NCBI RefSeq assembly: GCF_010119975.1
Contig: NZ_CP048222.1
Coordinates: 62,001 to 126,000, forward strand
Length of the DNA stretch: 64,000 bases
DNA from: Rhodocytophaga rosea
GTDB lineage: Bacteria; Bacteroidota; Bacteroidia; Cytophagales; 172606-1
Direction of reading: 5' to 3'
Positions 26,583 through 35,317 of this stretch are shown one piece after another. Below the pieces are notes generated by a model. It did no database searches and was not told where the DNA came from. It saw only the letters and a list, made by a program, of their open reading frames with translations. Position numbers and translations under genes: made by a program. Numbering within the stretch: position 1 is the first letter of the stretch; the number at the start of each line of letters is the position of its first letter.

Positions 26583-26874
26583 AAAAAAGGCACTCAGCAT
26601 CTTCTCCAGGAACGATGGCAAATCTTCCAGTTTATGAAAAAGCACCGATCTAATTTTGCCGTTGAGAAGATGGGTAAAGTGTTTAAAGTCAGTAAGAGTG
26701 GGTATTATCATTGGCTCAACCCGAAGCCATCTAGCAGGCAGGTAGATGAGCAACAAACTCTTAAGTTGATTAAGGAAATACATGAGGCAAGCAAGAACCA
26801 GTATGGTAGCCCAAAAATTACTTATGAACTTAAAAAGAAAGGTGTTTCTATATCTAGGCCACAAGTGGCTAGAT

Positions 26875-26904
26875 GGACCCAGATGCTGGCTCTGTAGCAG
26901 GTCC
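26875..26904 (-). repeat. 30-bp palindromic insertion P5 in IS3 OrfB
   Basis: GGACCCAGATGCTGG...TAGCAGGTCC, 29-30 bases, after the codons for RPQVAR and before MRKARIRSIV. It is type B in reverse complement. Its internal TAG ends the upstream frame. Removal with one T returned would give VAR-F-MRKARIRSIV. Confidence 0.8.
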
Positions 26905-27050
26905 ATGAGAAAAGCTAGGATTAGAAGCATTGTTCACACACGATTTCGAGATTGCACCACTGATTCTAATCATACTTATCCGGTAGCTAAAAACTTATTA
27001 AACAGAGACTTTTCCCCGAAAAATATAGGCAAAGCATGGGTTTCTGATCC

Positions 27051-27079
27051 GGACCTGCGACAGAGCATGCATCTGGTTT
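27051..27079 (+). repeat. 29-bp palindromic insertion P7 in IS3 OrfB
   Basis: GGACCTGCGACAGAGCATGC...CTGGTTT. It aligns with the reverse complement of P5 (GGACCTGCTACAGAGC..GCATCTGGGTCC) at most positions; the right end has decayed. It lies between VSD and TYI of the transposase, where the family has one extra residue (VSD-L-TYI). Confidence 0.75.
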
Positions 27080-27159
27080 ACTTATATTATAACCATGGAA
27101 GGCTGGTTATATCTGACGGTGATTGTCGATTTAGCTGATCGAAAGGTAGTAGGTTGGGC

Positions 27160-27218
27160 GGACCTCAAATGAATCTCAAATAACATTTGATGTTAGATTC
27201 AGATTTGATCTTAGGGCC
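27160..27218 (+). repeat. 59-bp nested palindrome P8 in IS3 OrfB
   Basis: The outer parts GGACCTCAAAT (27160-27170) and AGATTTGATCTTAGGGCC (27201-27218) match P1 (GGACCTGAAAT and AGATTTCATCTTAGGTCC) at 10 of 11 and 16 of 18 positions. Between them P1 has a single A, while P8 has a separate 30-bp palindrome, GAATCTCAAATAAC...GTTAGATTC (27171-27200). Thus one base of a P1-type element was replaced by another 30-bp element. The whole sits after VVGWA of the transposase. Confidence 0.85.
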
Positions 27219-27401
27219 AAGCCAGATGATAAAAACTCTGATACAGTGATTCCTGCCTGGAAGATGGCCATCATAAATAGATCTATAGCTACTAATCTGA
27301 TTTTTCATTCAAATAGAGGTGTACAATATGCCTGTTATGAATTTAGAGATGTGCTTAAAATTCATCCATTAGTGATGCAGTGTATGAGCCGGAAAGCCAA
27401 T

Positions 27402-27431
27402 GGACCTGAAATAAGATTTCATCTTAGCTCC
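27402..27431 (+). repeat. 30-bp palindromic insertion P6 in IS3 OrfB
   Basis: GGACCTGAAATA...CATCTTAGCTCC, identical to P1 except one base near the right end, although the host gene is unrelated. It lies between codons for SRKAN and WDNAVAESFF. Replacing it by one T gives N-C-WDNAVAESFF, the classic IS3 motif. Confidence 0.9.
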
Positions 27432-27742
27432 GTTGGGACAATGCAGTAGCGGAAAGTTTTTTTAGAACTCTAAAAACTGAATCGATTTATCCTATGGAAG
27501 TGAAATCTATAGCAACGACAAAAATAGAAGTTTTGAATTCATTGAGATCTGGTACAACAGAAAGAGAATTCATGCATCACTTGGTTACTTAACCCCAATG
27601 AGTATGACATAAAATTAAATAGTCATCGAAACGCAGCTTAACTTTTTGTCCAGCATTGTGTTGCAAATTCAGCGCAAGGTCACATGGAAATTGTGCTCAA
27701 CAAGTTGGAAGCGAAAAATCAAGAAAATAAACTACTAGACCC

Positions 27743-28546
27743 ATGCAGTATCGCCAATATACTCCAATTGATTCACTTAAACATCTGGTGCGATATTATT
27801 GGAGTCTTGACGGTCGTCAAGACTCTATTTCACGACTGAGTATCGAGAGTTTTGCCGATCGCTACCCTCGATTAATCTTTCAGGATATCGATTGTTTTGA
27901 GCCGATCATAAATTCAACAGGCGAAGAAATGCCGCTTTGTTACTTGAAAGGTGTACGTACGCGACCGACTGAAGCCTTTATGCACGGTGCCTTTTCGCAT
28001 TTCGGAGTTGCCTTTTATCCACACGCACTTTCTAATTTTTTTGGAATTGACTCAGACGAACTGACAGATACTACACCCAACATCAACTTGGTTTGCAGAT
28101 GCGATTTGGGCGAGCGTTTGCGATTCAAAACACATGCGGAACGTGTCGCGATATTAGACGGTTTCTTGCTCGGGAAAATGACGAAATTGTGTTTGGATTT
28201 TACGGTTCAAAGCATCATTCACAAAAAGGGAAAAGTTAGTGATATGGAGATGCTCGCATCCGCACTTAGGATATCAGAACGGCAATTGCAGCGTAGATTT
28301 AAAAAACAGGTTGGTATATCTTTAAAAAGATATCAGCGCGTTTCTCGATTCGAGCTGGCGCTTAAACGACTCGCTACAGTCCACTATAGCGAACTGACTT
28401 CCATTGCCTTCGAACTTGACTACACGGATCAATCGCATTTCATTAAAGAGTTTCAGGAGTTTGCCGAGATGTCTCCTTACAATTTTGTGCGCAACAAGAG
28501 TGTAGGTGCAGAAAGCTCATCCTTTTTATACATACCAATTAGATAG
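27743..28546 (+). CDS. AraC-family transcriptional regulator (DUF6597-type N-terminus)
   Basis: A 267-residue protein. The N-terminal domain (about 1-150) begins MQYRQYTPIDSLKHLVRYYWSL, typical of AraC regulators with a DUF6597-like sensor. The C-terminal HTH_18 (about 165-260) has EMLASALRISERQLQRRFKKQVGISLKRYQRVSRFELAL and SIAFELDYTDQSHFIKEFQEFAEMSPYNF. It lies directly before a DoxX gene on the same strand (about 68 bases), so it may control that gene. Its GC content looks higher than its surroundings. It begins 90 bases after the IS3-type element. Confidence 0.92.
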   Translation: MQYRQYTPIDSLKHLVRYYWSLDGRQDSISRLSIESFADRYPRLIFQDIDCFEPIINSTGEEMPLCYLKGVRTRPTEAFMHGAFSHFGVAFYPHALSNFFGIDSDELTDTTPNINLVCRCDLGERLRFKTHAERVAILDGFLLGKMTKLCLDFTVQSIIHKKGKVSDMEMLASALRISERQLQRRFKKQVGISLKRYQRVSRFELALKRLATVHYSELTSIAFELDYTDQSHFIKEFQEFAEMSPYNFVRNKSVGAESSSFLYIPIR

Positions 28547-28613
28547 CTGTCGTTTTTTTACAATTCTGATAGATCAGGTTCTACTTAATTGCATTAAAAT
28601 TAAATACCGCATT

Positions 28614-29003
28614 ATGGATAGAACCATCACACCCACACTCGTTCTGCGCATTACCCTGGCAGCTGTTTTTTTTATGCACGGCATTCCCAGCATTTTCACA
28701 GGTGCCGTAAACAATTTTGGCAATCTGCTTAACGGAGCGGGATTCGCTCCGATTGGTCTGACATTGGCGTGGATGATTAAATTATCGCATGTCGCATGCG
28801 CGGTGCTCCTTATTTTAAATCGTTACATACGGGTTGCTACACTCATCACCATTCCGATTTTGGTGGCTGGTATTATTATGATTCACGCGGCTGAGGGGTG
28901 GTTTGTGGTAGGCGCTGGCAGAAATGGCGTGGAATTCAATATTCTATTGATTAGCGCCCTGGTATATCTGGCAATCATCAACAAAAAGGGCATTGTTGCC
29001 TAA
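28614..29003 (+). CDS. DoxX-family membrane protein
   Basis: A 129-residue protein from ATG 28614 (MDRTITPTLVLRITLAAVFFMHGIPSIF). Four hydrophobic helices, the glycine-rich FGNLLNGAGFAPIGLTLAWMIKLSHVACAVLLIL and a late IHAAEGWFVVGAGRNGVEFNILLISALV match DoxX/YphA-type small membrane proteins, often linked to redox or thiol stress. A longer in-frame start at 28506 would overlap the araC end and is less likely. Probably co-transcribed with the araC-type gene. Confidence 0.85.
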   Translation: MDRTITPTLVLRITLAAVFFMHGIPSIFTGAVNNFGNLLNGAGFAPIGLTLAWMIKLSHVACAVLLILNRYIRVATLITIPILVAGIIMIHAAEGWFVVGAGRNGVEFNILLISALVYLAIINKKGIVA

Positions 29004-29267
29004 CTGAATTTTCTTCTTAAAAAATTTAGCTTGTCCTTTAATCCTGATTTTGGTTAATCTATTCTCATTGAAGCAATGCACCACAATGGGCCAATACCCC
29101 ACTACAAAGGTAAATTTTCTGATTTGCTGCCCCACCGTTGGAAAAACAACCATGCCTGACCACGAGGACAGGTGTTTGCTTACGTTTAATGAATAGATTT
29201 ATTTCCTGGGGCAATATAAAAAGAGTACCTTGATATTGTTACGAAACCACTTTTAGGTCTATACTAT

Positions 29268-30013
29268 TCATAATCGTTGGATGAGTCGATACAATTTCTT
29301 GGAATCAGTTATGGCATGTCCAAGGATCGTGTTGTTAAATAACACCCATATTTGTTTTCTATCCAGCAGCCAATCTTTAATCATAAAAGCATATTTTTCT
29401 AGTTTCTCATCTGAATAAGGGGATGAATATAGCTTTTCCTCTCCATGCAAACGAAAGTATACCGTTTCAGTGGTGGCAATCTCATGACCCGGAAAGCGCT
29501 TACCTGCACTGGAAATAACAAAACTGATTTGATACTGTTGCATCAATTCAATAGTCTCCTTAACAAACCAGGATTTGTGACGAGCCTCCAGGGCGAAAAT
29601 TGGGGTAGGGTATTTTTTGCGCAATACGGCAAAGAAAGCTTCAGTTACCTGCTTATCAAAGTGAAAGCTGGATGCGATCTGAATCAGAATGGGTCCAAGC
29701 CGGTTACCCATTAGTTCATAGGTGAACATAAACTTATCGAGTGGTTGGTCGATATTTACAAATTTAAGTTTATGGGTAATCTGCTAGTGGAATTTGGCAG
29801 CAAACCGGAAAGAGTCAGGCATTAGGCTTAGCCACTTTTGGATGGTTTTAGCCATGGTAAAATGGTAAAAACTACTATTAATTTCAGTTGCATTAAAATG
29901 AGTGGCATAGTAGGATAAATAGTCTGCTGATTTTAACTCGAAGGGGTAGAATATACCTTGCCATCGGTAGCTCCAACCGGAGTGCCAATGTACAAATTTG
30001 GAATTTCATTCAT
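29268..30013 (-). pseudogene. DUF72-family protein, broken by a frameshift and an in-frame TAG
   Basis: From ATG 30013 the frame gives MNEIPNLYIGT. One base seems missing at about 29981-29985, after which the expected SGWSYRWQGIFYPFELKSADYLSYYATHFNATEINSSFY follows in a second frame, typical for DUF72. Near 29784-29786 an in-frame TAG interrupts FAAKFH*QITHKLKF. The downstream part (FTYELMGNRLGPILIQIASSFHFD, PTPIFALEARHKSWF, TVYFRLHGEE) runs to 29268. The ISAs1-type element begins 21 bases upstream of the start and would separate it from its promoter. The gene is inactive as read. Confidence 0.85.
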
Positions 30014-30033
30014 AGTTAGTTGATATATCACTT

Positions 30034-31198
30034 TAGGGTTTCCGCACCAAAGATAGAGAAAAAGGAAAGAGGGGCTAACTTTGTGCATGGAACTTAAAAA
30101 GATACTAAACAAAGTAGCTGATTTTCGGGTGCAAGGCCGCTGCTTACATCTATTAGCAGATATTTTAGGCTTAGTTTTATGTGGGGTAATAGCCGATTGT
30201 GATGACTTTGACGAGATAGCAGATTATGGCAAAGATAATACAGCGTTTCTGCAGCAAGAACTAGGATTAAGTTTTGTTAATGGTATACCTTCTGCTGACA
30301 CTTTAAATCGGGTGATCAGACACCTGGATAGCCATAGTTTGGAGCAATGCTTCAAAGCGTGTGTAGCTGGCTTCTCCTTAGCAGGCAAGCAGGTATGTAT
30401 AGATGGCAAAGAATTGAGAGGTACTATACCTGCAGGCAAAAAGCATGCTTTGGTTCGTATGGTCAATGTATGGGTAGAGGAACATAGCTTAAGCTTTGGA
30501 CAAGTAGCCGTAGAAGCCAAGAGTAATGAGATTACAACTATTCCTGCTTTATTAGATACCCTTGATTGCAAAGGTAGTATCATTACTATAGATGCTATTG
30601 CTTGTCAGCAGGCAATTGTAGAAAAGATCAGGGATAAGCAAGCCCATTATGTGATTGCCCTAAAGGCTAATCAAGGTGTACTCTATGAGCAGGTAGCCCA
30701 TTTTATGCAAATCAATAAGTCTGCTCTCGCTTTTAATCAGCAACTAGATAAAGCCCATGGCAGAGGAGAAGAACGTAGGGTATATATTGCTCAATGCATT
30801 GATTTGGTAGAGGAAAAGGAAAAATGGCAGGACTTACATACTTTAGTCATGGTAGAAAGAAAACGCATTATAGCAGGCAAAAAGCAAGAACAAACCCTGT
30901 TCTATATAAGCAGTTTAACAGATACAGACCCTGCCTTGTACAGCCGCTACATAAGAGGCCATTGGGCGATAGAGAATGGCTTGCATTGGCAACTAGATGT
31001 TACCTTTAGGGAAGATGAGGCTAAAGTCAGGAAAGATAAAGGACCCATCAATCTGCATCTGATTAGAAAGTGGTCTTTGCATCTGCTCAAAAAAGAGCCT
31101 TCTTGCGTGAGTGTCAAACGGAAAAGAAAAAAAGCTAACAGAGACACTAATTTCCTGTTAGCTATTCTTAAAACTTAATATTTAGTGCGGAAACCCTA
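30034..31198 (+). mobile_element. Intact ISAs1-family insertion sequence
   Basis: Perfect 14-bp inverted ends TAGGGTTTCCGCAC flank one transposase gene; length 1165 bases. A perfect 10-bp target duplication TATATCACTT lies at 30024-30033 and 31199-31208. This is the best preserved IS in the window and looks recently inserted, upstream of the DUF72 pseudogene. Confidence 0.95.
30087..31178 (+). CDS. ISAs1-family transposase (DDE)
   Basis: A 363-residue protein from ATG 30087 (MELKKILNKVADFR). The N-terminal DDE_Tnp_1-associated region has LGLVLCGVIADCDDFDEIADYGKDN and GIPSADTLNRVIRHLD. The catalytic core has VCIDGKELRGT (first D), GSIITIDAIACQQAIVEKIRDKQAHYVIALKANQG (second D) and RGHWAIENGLHWQLDVTFREDEAKVRKDKGP (E). 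Complete and in frame, so probably active. It contains none of the 30-bp palindromes found in the decayed IS elements. Confidence 0.95.
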   Translation: MELKKILNKVADFRVQGRCLHLLADILGLVLCGVIADCDDFDEIADYGKDNTAFLQQELGLSFVNGIPSADTLNRVIRHLDSHSLEQCFKACVAGFSLAGKQVCIDGKELRGTIPAGKKHALVRMVNVWVEEHSLSFGQVAVEAKSNEITTIPALLDTLDCKGSIITIDAIACQQAIVEKIRDKQAHYVIALKANQGVLYEQVAHFMQINKSALAFNQQLDKAHGRGEERRVYIAQCIDLVEEKEKWQDLHTLVMVERKRIIAGKKQEQTLFYISSLTDTDPALYSRYIRGHWAIENGLHWQLDVTFREDEAKVRKDKGPINLHLIRKWSLHLLKKEPSCVSVKRKRKKANRDTNFLLAILKT

Positions 31199-31364
31199 TA
31201 TATCACTTACTTTATCAGGTATAGGCCAGATCGTTTGTATGCTTTTAATCATGGAGCAACGATTGAAATCACACGCTGGATTTATTAATAAAGTTGTCAT
31301 ATTTTATTTAGCTTAATAGGTCCCTTTTTGGGACAGAGGCTAAAAAGAATATATCTATTGATTG

Positions 31365-31393
31365 AGTTTCAAGAAAGGGGGAGTTAACTTAAC
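31365..31393. repeat. Dispersed GAAAGGGG repeat, copy 6
   Basis: AGTTTCAAGAAAGGGGGAGT followed by TAACTTAAC: a well preserved left arm and centre, upstream of the DUF2568-like gene. Confidence 0.75.
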
Positions 31394-31471
31394 GGCAGTT
31401 TATTTACCTTATACATATTTTTAACAGTAGAGCTCAATAGCTATATTTGATGATAAGGCATCTGGTTACCG

Positions 31472-31831
31472 ATGGGCAAGTTCACTCTTATGCTACAAGT
31501 AATTAAAATAATCAACCAAGGAATCTATTTTCTGCTCGAATTAAGCATGTTGACCACTTTAGGGTATGTGGGCTTTCAGAGTAATCAATCTACTTTTTGG
31601 AAGTATCTACTAGCTGTAGGCTTACCTTTACTCGTTGCCATACTTTGGGGTATTTTTGCTGCGCCTCGATCCGTTCACCGATTAACTCCCCTTTACAGAG
31701 CTTTATTTGCTTTAGGCCTTTTTAGTCTTACTGCCCTTCTATTGTACCGCAGTGGCCTTACTCGTCTAGCTGTTATCTTCGGAGCTGCTGCCTTAATAAG
31801 TCAATCAGTAGCCTTAGTTTTAAAACAGTAA
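31472..31831 (+). CDS. YrdB/DUF2568-like small membrane protein
   Basis: A 119-residue protein with four hydrophobic helices (IYFLLELSMLTTLGYVGF, YLLAVGLPLLVAILWGIFAAP, RALFALGLFSLTALLLY, AVIFGAAALISQSVALVL). The LPLLVAILWGIFAAPRS signature is typical of the YrdB (DUF2568) family. Start at 31472 or at the ATG 18 bases later (31490). Function of the family is not established. Confidence 0.8.
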   Translation: MGKFTLMLQVIKIINQGIYFLLELSMLTTLGYVGFQSNQSTFWKYLLAVGLPLLVAILWGIFAAPRSVHRLTPLYRALFALGLFSLTALLLYRSGLTRLAVIFGAAALISQSVALVLKQ

Positions 31832-31930
31832 TGAAGCTATTAGTTACCTATTGTTTAAGACTTAAAAGCATCAAGGATAAACCTTCTATGATACAACAAA
31901 TGCCGGAGGTTAATTAGTAATACCAGTAAG

Positions 31931-31972
31931 AATAAAAGGGTAATTAAAATAATTACCCTTTTAGTGAAACTT
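31931..31972. repeat. Dispersed repeat, copy 7, with perfect hairpin
   Basis: AAAAGGGTAATTA and TAATTACCCTTTT flank AAA, then AGTGAAACTTGAG. A shortened palindromic copy that can form a 13-bp stem; it may act as a terminator after the DUF2568-like gene. Confidence 0.65.
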
Positions 31973-32115
31973 GAGTTTATTAATTTTCCTGTTTTATTTA
32001 TTTCTGCCCAAACATAGGCAGGCGGACATTACTTGTTTGTTGGAACAATCCGAAAGTAGCAAGAAGTATTATTGATAGTTTGACACATGGGAAATTGATT
32101 ACTAGTAAGTTGGCT

Positions 32116-32877
32116 TTATCTACCGGCTGCCCGGTTGATCTCCTGCAAGATCTGTGAATGTGTAACCTGAGCTTCCATTTTTGCAGGCGCTTCTATAAAT
32201 TCTATATCTTTTCCCTGGTTCCAGGGACCCCGCATATCCTTTGCTCCATTATCCCCTTCCCCTGTTGAATCATTGTAAAATTGATCTACAATACCTGGGG
32301 TGGGTGGAATTTTTCCAATCACTAATTTATCTTTACTCAACACATCCAGGGCGGTCATAAATGCTTTCAAATGGGTAATTTCTCTGGTCATCAGAAACTG
32401 AAGGGCATCTTTACTGCCGGCATCATCACAAAAGTTGATCAGCCTTTCATACACTATTTTAGCCCTGGCTTCTGCGGCAATATTGCTGCGTAAGTCTACA
32501 TCAGGTTCTCCTGTGATTTTTAAATAATCAGCTGTCCAGGCACTGCCCTGTGAATTATACAGGTTAACCCCTCCTCCTCCGGCAATCGCAATGAGTGGGT
32601 CGGCTTCTGCTGCTTCCCTTGATTTTTTAGTAGGTTTCAAATGCATACGTGCCAGGGTACCTATAATTTCCAAATGGCTTAATTCCTCCGTGCCAATGTC
32701 CATTAACAGATCTTTCAGACCCGGGTCTTCACAATTGATGCCTTGAATAGAATATTGCATAGCCGCTGCTAACTCTCCATTTGCTCCGCCAAATTGCTCT
32801 AAAAGCATATTTCCAAATCTGGGATCAGGAGTGTCTACACGTACTGTGTACATGAGTTGTTTGATGTGATGATACAT
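32116..32877 (-). CDS. Manganese (non-heme) catalase
   Basis: A 253-residue protein starting at the ATG at 32877 (MYHHIKQLMYTVRVDTPDPRF), which matches the usual family start; an ATG 33 bases upstream (32910) would add 11 residues. LLEQFGGANGELAAAMQYSIQG has the first metal-ligand region, then LMDIGTEELSHLEIIGTLA (E-x-x-H ligands) and LQFLMTREITHLKAFMTALD (E-x-x-H). These carry the di-manganese site that converts hydrogen peroxide to water and oxygen. The C-terminal tail (GPWNQGKDIEFIEAP) is also family-typical. Monocistronic on the minus strand. Confidence 0.95.
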   Translation of the reverse strand: MYHHIKQLMYTVRVDTPDPRFGNMLLEQFGGANGELAAAMQYSIQGINCEDPGLKDLLMDIGTEELSHLEIIGTLARMHLKPTKKSREAAEADPLIAIAGGGGVNLYNSQGSAWTADYLKITGEPDVDLRSNIAAEARAKIVYERLINFCDDAGSKDALQFLMTREITHLKAFMTALDVLSKDKLVIGKIPPTPGIVDQFYNDSTGEGDNGAKDMRGPWNQGKDIEFIEAPAKMEAQVTHSQILQEINRAAGR

Positions 32878-33192
32878 AAAGAATGTGGGTTTAGGTGGAT
32901 AAAAATTCAAATTTATCTACCCTGCTTTACGCAGTCGGATGCAGGAAAGTTGAAAACTTTATATAATTTCTTCAATCACTCTTACTTTTTGTCTGTTACC
33001 TGATTTATATTCATTGTAAGTGTAGTTAAATAAATTACCCCCTTTACTATTCCTCCGGCTACAGAAAACCCATATTTTAATCTTTGTTTATCCTTAGCAA
33101 TCAAATAAAAGGAGTTCTAAAATGGAATAGCCCTACTCAATGATCATTGAGTAGGGCTACTTTCTTGAAAACGCTCGTTTTTTGTTAAAGTA
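32878..33192. other. Intergenic gap with terminator
   Basis: It holds the hairpin at 33128-33159 and the presumed promoter of the catalase gene; nothing else recognised. Confidence 0.5.
33128..33159 (-). terminator. Perfect 32-bp palindrome, terminator of the enolase-superfamily gene
   Basis: TAGCCCTACTCAATGA followed by its exact reverse complement, 34 bases past the stop codon of the minus-strand gene, with a T-rich stretch about 6 bases beyond. Confidence 0.8.
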
Positions 33193-34692
33193 TTAACTAA
33201 AAATACGGTCCGCAGAACGTCTTTCATCCCATTCTTTAGTAGGAGCAAAAAAGCTTTTGTCTTTAGGATGCAAATGTTGTTTAACCACCTCTTCATTTAA
33301 CTCTATACCTAAGCCTGGGGCAGTAAGCGGCACGGTGGCATATCCTTTTGTGATCATTTTGCGGCCATCAGTGGTTTTTACTAAACTTTCCCACCAGGGT
33401 ATATCCACCGAATGATGTTCTAAGGACAGAAAATTCTGGGTAGCTGCCGCACAATGCACATTGGCCATAAAGGAAACCGGTGTGCCGGCCTGGTGCATGG
33501 CCATGGCTATCCCATTTTCTTCGGCATAATCTCCAATGCGTTTTGTCTCTAAAAGGCCTCCCGAACTTGCTAGATCCGGGTGAATAATATCCACAGCCCG
33601 GGCATCAATCAATGGTTTAAAGTATTTGAGCAAATAAATATCTTCTCCAGTAGTAGTAGGGGTTTCCAAGGCATCAGAGATCGTTTTCCATTGGCTGGTT
33701 AACTCCCAGGAAACCAGATCCTCCAGCCAGGCTAAGCGGTATTTTTCCACGGCTTTCCCTAACCGGATGCCATTATTCATATCAAAGTGGCCATAATGAT
33801 CTGTAGAAATGGGAATCTCATAGCCTATCATTTTGCGGGTATTTTCTACAATACTGGCTAATTCTTCGAGCCCTTTATCGGTAATTTGTATCTGAGTGAA
33901 AGGGTGCAAGGTATTAGCATAGGACATAGGATTGGTTTGATCACCCCATTGGGCCAAGTTGCCTTGACTGTTTTCCCAAGGTTTGGCATTCACGAGTGTA
34001 TCGGGTTTGCCTTTGAGTTCTGCAATAGATAAATCCATTTTAAGCCAGGTATAGCCTTGATCATTGATGCGGTAGTTGATCAGTTTTTTTTGCTCCTCAA
34101 CAGAACCGGCTTCGGGTGTATCCGCATACAAACGTACTTTATCCCGGTAGCGGCCTCCCAGTAATTGCCAGGCAGGCACATTATAGGCTTTGCCGCATAA
34201 ATCCCAGAGGGCCATTTCCACCGCACATACACCTCCGGCTTGCCGGCTTTGTCCGCCAAACTGACGAATGGTCTTAAATATTTGTTCTACATTACAAGGG
34301 TTTGCCCCTAGGATACGGCTTTTCAAAAAAAGAGCATAGCGCACATCAGCTGCATCTCTTACTTCTCCCAACCCATAAATGCCCTGATTTGTATCAATCC
34401 TGATAATAGCTGTGCCTCCCATCACATTGGTTAAGGCATAGCGCATATCGGTAATTTTCAGATCCGAAGGACTAGAAGCCCGTTTAACTTTAGAAGTAGT
34501 CTGGGCAAGGGTATCCTCTATAGAGGCCGACATAAAACCACCTAAGGTAATGCCGCCAAGTGTTGTTTTTTTCAAAAAGTCCCGGCGAGAGTCTTTGGTT
34601 TGAGGATTCATAATTTCCTGCTGGCGTGCCAGAGCATCGGCCTTTTCCTGTTGTTTATTCTGGGCAATAATTTGCTGTAAAATACTTTTCAT
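33193..34692 (-). CDS. Enolase-superfamily (mandelate racemase/muconate lactonizing type) sugar-acid dehydratase, Tat-exported
   Basis: A 499-residue protein. A twin-arginine signal (DSRRDFLKKTTLGGITLGGFM, about residues 33-55) follows a 30-residue charged lead. The N-terminal capping domain holds AIIRIDTNQGIYGLGEVRD and GGVCAVEMALWDLCGKAYNVPAWQLLGG. The barrel has TWLKMDLS (KxD/K motif), PISTDHYGHF and LAWLEDLVSWEL (acidic metal ligands), TTGEDIYLL, and the late histidine region AMAMHQAGTPVSFMANVHCAAA. This suits a galactonate- or mannonate-type dehydratase, but the substrate cannot be told. The Tat signal suggests folding before export to the periplasm. Confidence 0.85.
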   Translation of the reverse strand: MKSILQQIIAQNKQQEKADALARQQEIMNPQTKDSRRDFLKKTTLGGITLGGFMSASIEDTLAQTTSKVKRASSPSDLKITDMRYALTNVMGGTAIIRIDTNQGIYGLGEVRDAADVRYALFLKSRILGANPCNVEQIFKTIRQFGGQSRQAGGVCAVEMALWDLCGKAYNVPAWQLLGGRYRDKVRLYADTPEAGSVEEQKKLINYRINDQGYTWLKMDLSIAELKGKPDTLVNAKPWENSQGNLAQWGDQTNPMSYANTLHPFTQIQITDKGLEELASIVENTRKMIGYEIPISTDHYGHFDMNNGIRLGKAVEKYRLAWLEDLVSWELTSQWKTISDALETPTTTGEDIYLLKYFKPLIDARAVDIIHPDLASSGGLLETKRIGDYAEENGIAMAMHQAGTPVSFMANVHCAAATQNFLSLEHHSVDIPWWESLVKTTDGRKMITKGYATVPLTAPGLGIELNEEVVKQHLHPKDKSFFAPTKEWDERRSADRIFS

Positions 34693-35317
34693 TGTAACTA
34701 AAATATGAGGTGGATAACTATTGAAAATACCTTTACTGCCAACTGCTAGCTGGCTATGACTATATACTTTCGAATGTTAGAAGAAAGCATGGGTTGCTAT
34801 TTAAAACCAGTAATTTAATCATAGATACTTATTCTAAAAGTTTATTGGAAACACAGAAATCTTAACAGTAAAGATAAATCACATGAAATGTAGGTTCAAT
34901 ACATGCTCAGCCATGATGGAAGACTTACCTCTTTATTTAGATAACACCAATAATTTTGATGGATTCTATACTACCTATGCCTATGTTTTCTGATTGAAAG
35001 AAAGATCATGTTGTCAATCTCCTCTTTAGTTTCACTGATAGGAGACTCATTAAAGTAAAGTACCCTCAAAATTTTGTAAGTTTTTCAATTGTATCGGAGG
35101 AGCAGACAGAGCTTTAATTAGCCAGTGTTTATACGCTTGTTTCCTAAAATCCATCTTTATATTACCTAATTAGTCTATTTTTCTGCTCAGAATTTGTACG
35201 AAAAGAAGGGAGCCGGACAAATTGATTTATGCTCAAAGTAAACTCTATCTAATCTGATCCGTTGATAGATTAATAAGTACTAATTGTTTTTTTCGACCTT
35301 ATGTACAGGATCTGTTT
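34693..35317. other. Intergenic stretch, nothing recognised
   Basis: AT-rich region between divergent genes; it must contain promoters for both but no motif could be assigned. Confidence 0.4.

Larger units (their letters stand above)
26322..27639 (+). pseudogene. IS3-family transposase (OrfA + OrfB), multiply interrupted
   Basis: OrfA remnants begin near 26322 and include MTVELCRSGKSTSEVAVELGL and, in shifting frames, EQAEKATLEAELERD and LSIFSRNDGKSSSL. OrfB begins with MKKHRSNFAVEKMGKVFKVSKSGYYHWL and GSPKITYELKKKGVSISRPQVAR. It then appears in pieces: [96 protein letters not shown] and WDNAVAESFFRTLKTESIYP. Five of the breaks are palindromic insertions (P4, P5, P7, P8, P6). Others are single-base indels, e.g. 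near the OrfA start, near 27528 and near 27595. The rve DDE core is recognisable, but no functional product is possible as it stands. Confidence 0.85.
26275..27652 (+). mobile_element. Decayed IS3-family insertion sequence carrying five 30-bp-type palindromes
   Basis: Terminal inverted repeats TGGACAGTAAGTTAAGC (26275-26291) and GCTTAACTTTTTGTCCA (27636-27652) match except for three positions. Total length is 1378 bases, longer than a normal member by roughly the sum of the insertions. No clear target duplication was found. Confidence 0.88.

Noticed and set aside
31313-31336. GGTCCCTTTTTGGGAC hairpin, considered as a palindromic element
   Set aside because: It is short, intergenic and lacks the GGACCT...AGGTCC layout; more likely a terminator-like hairpin.
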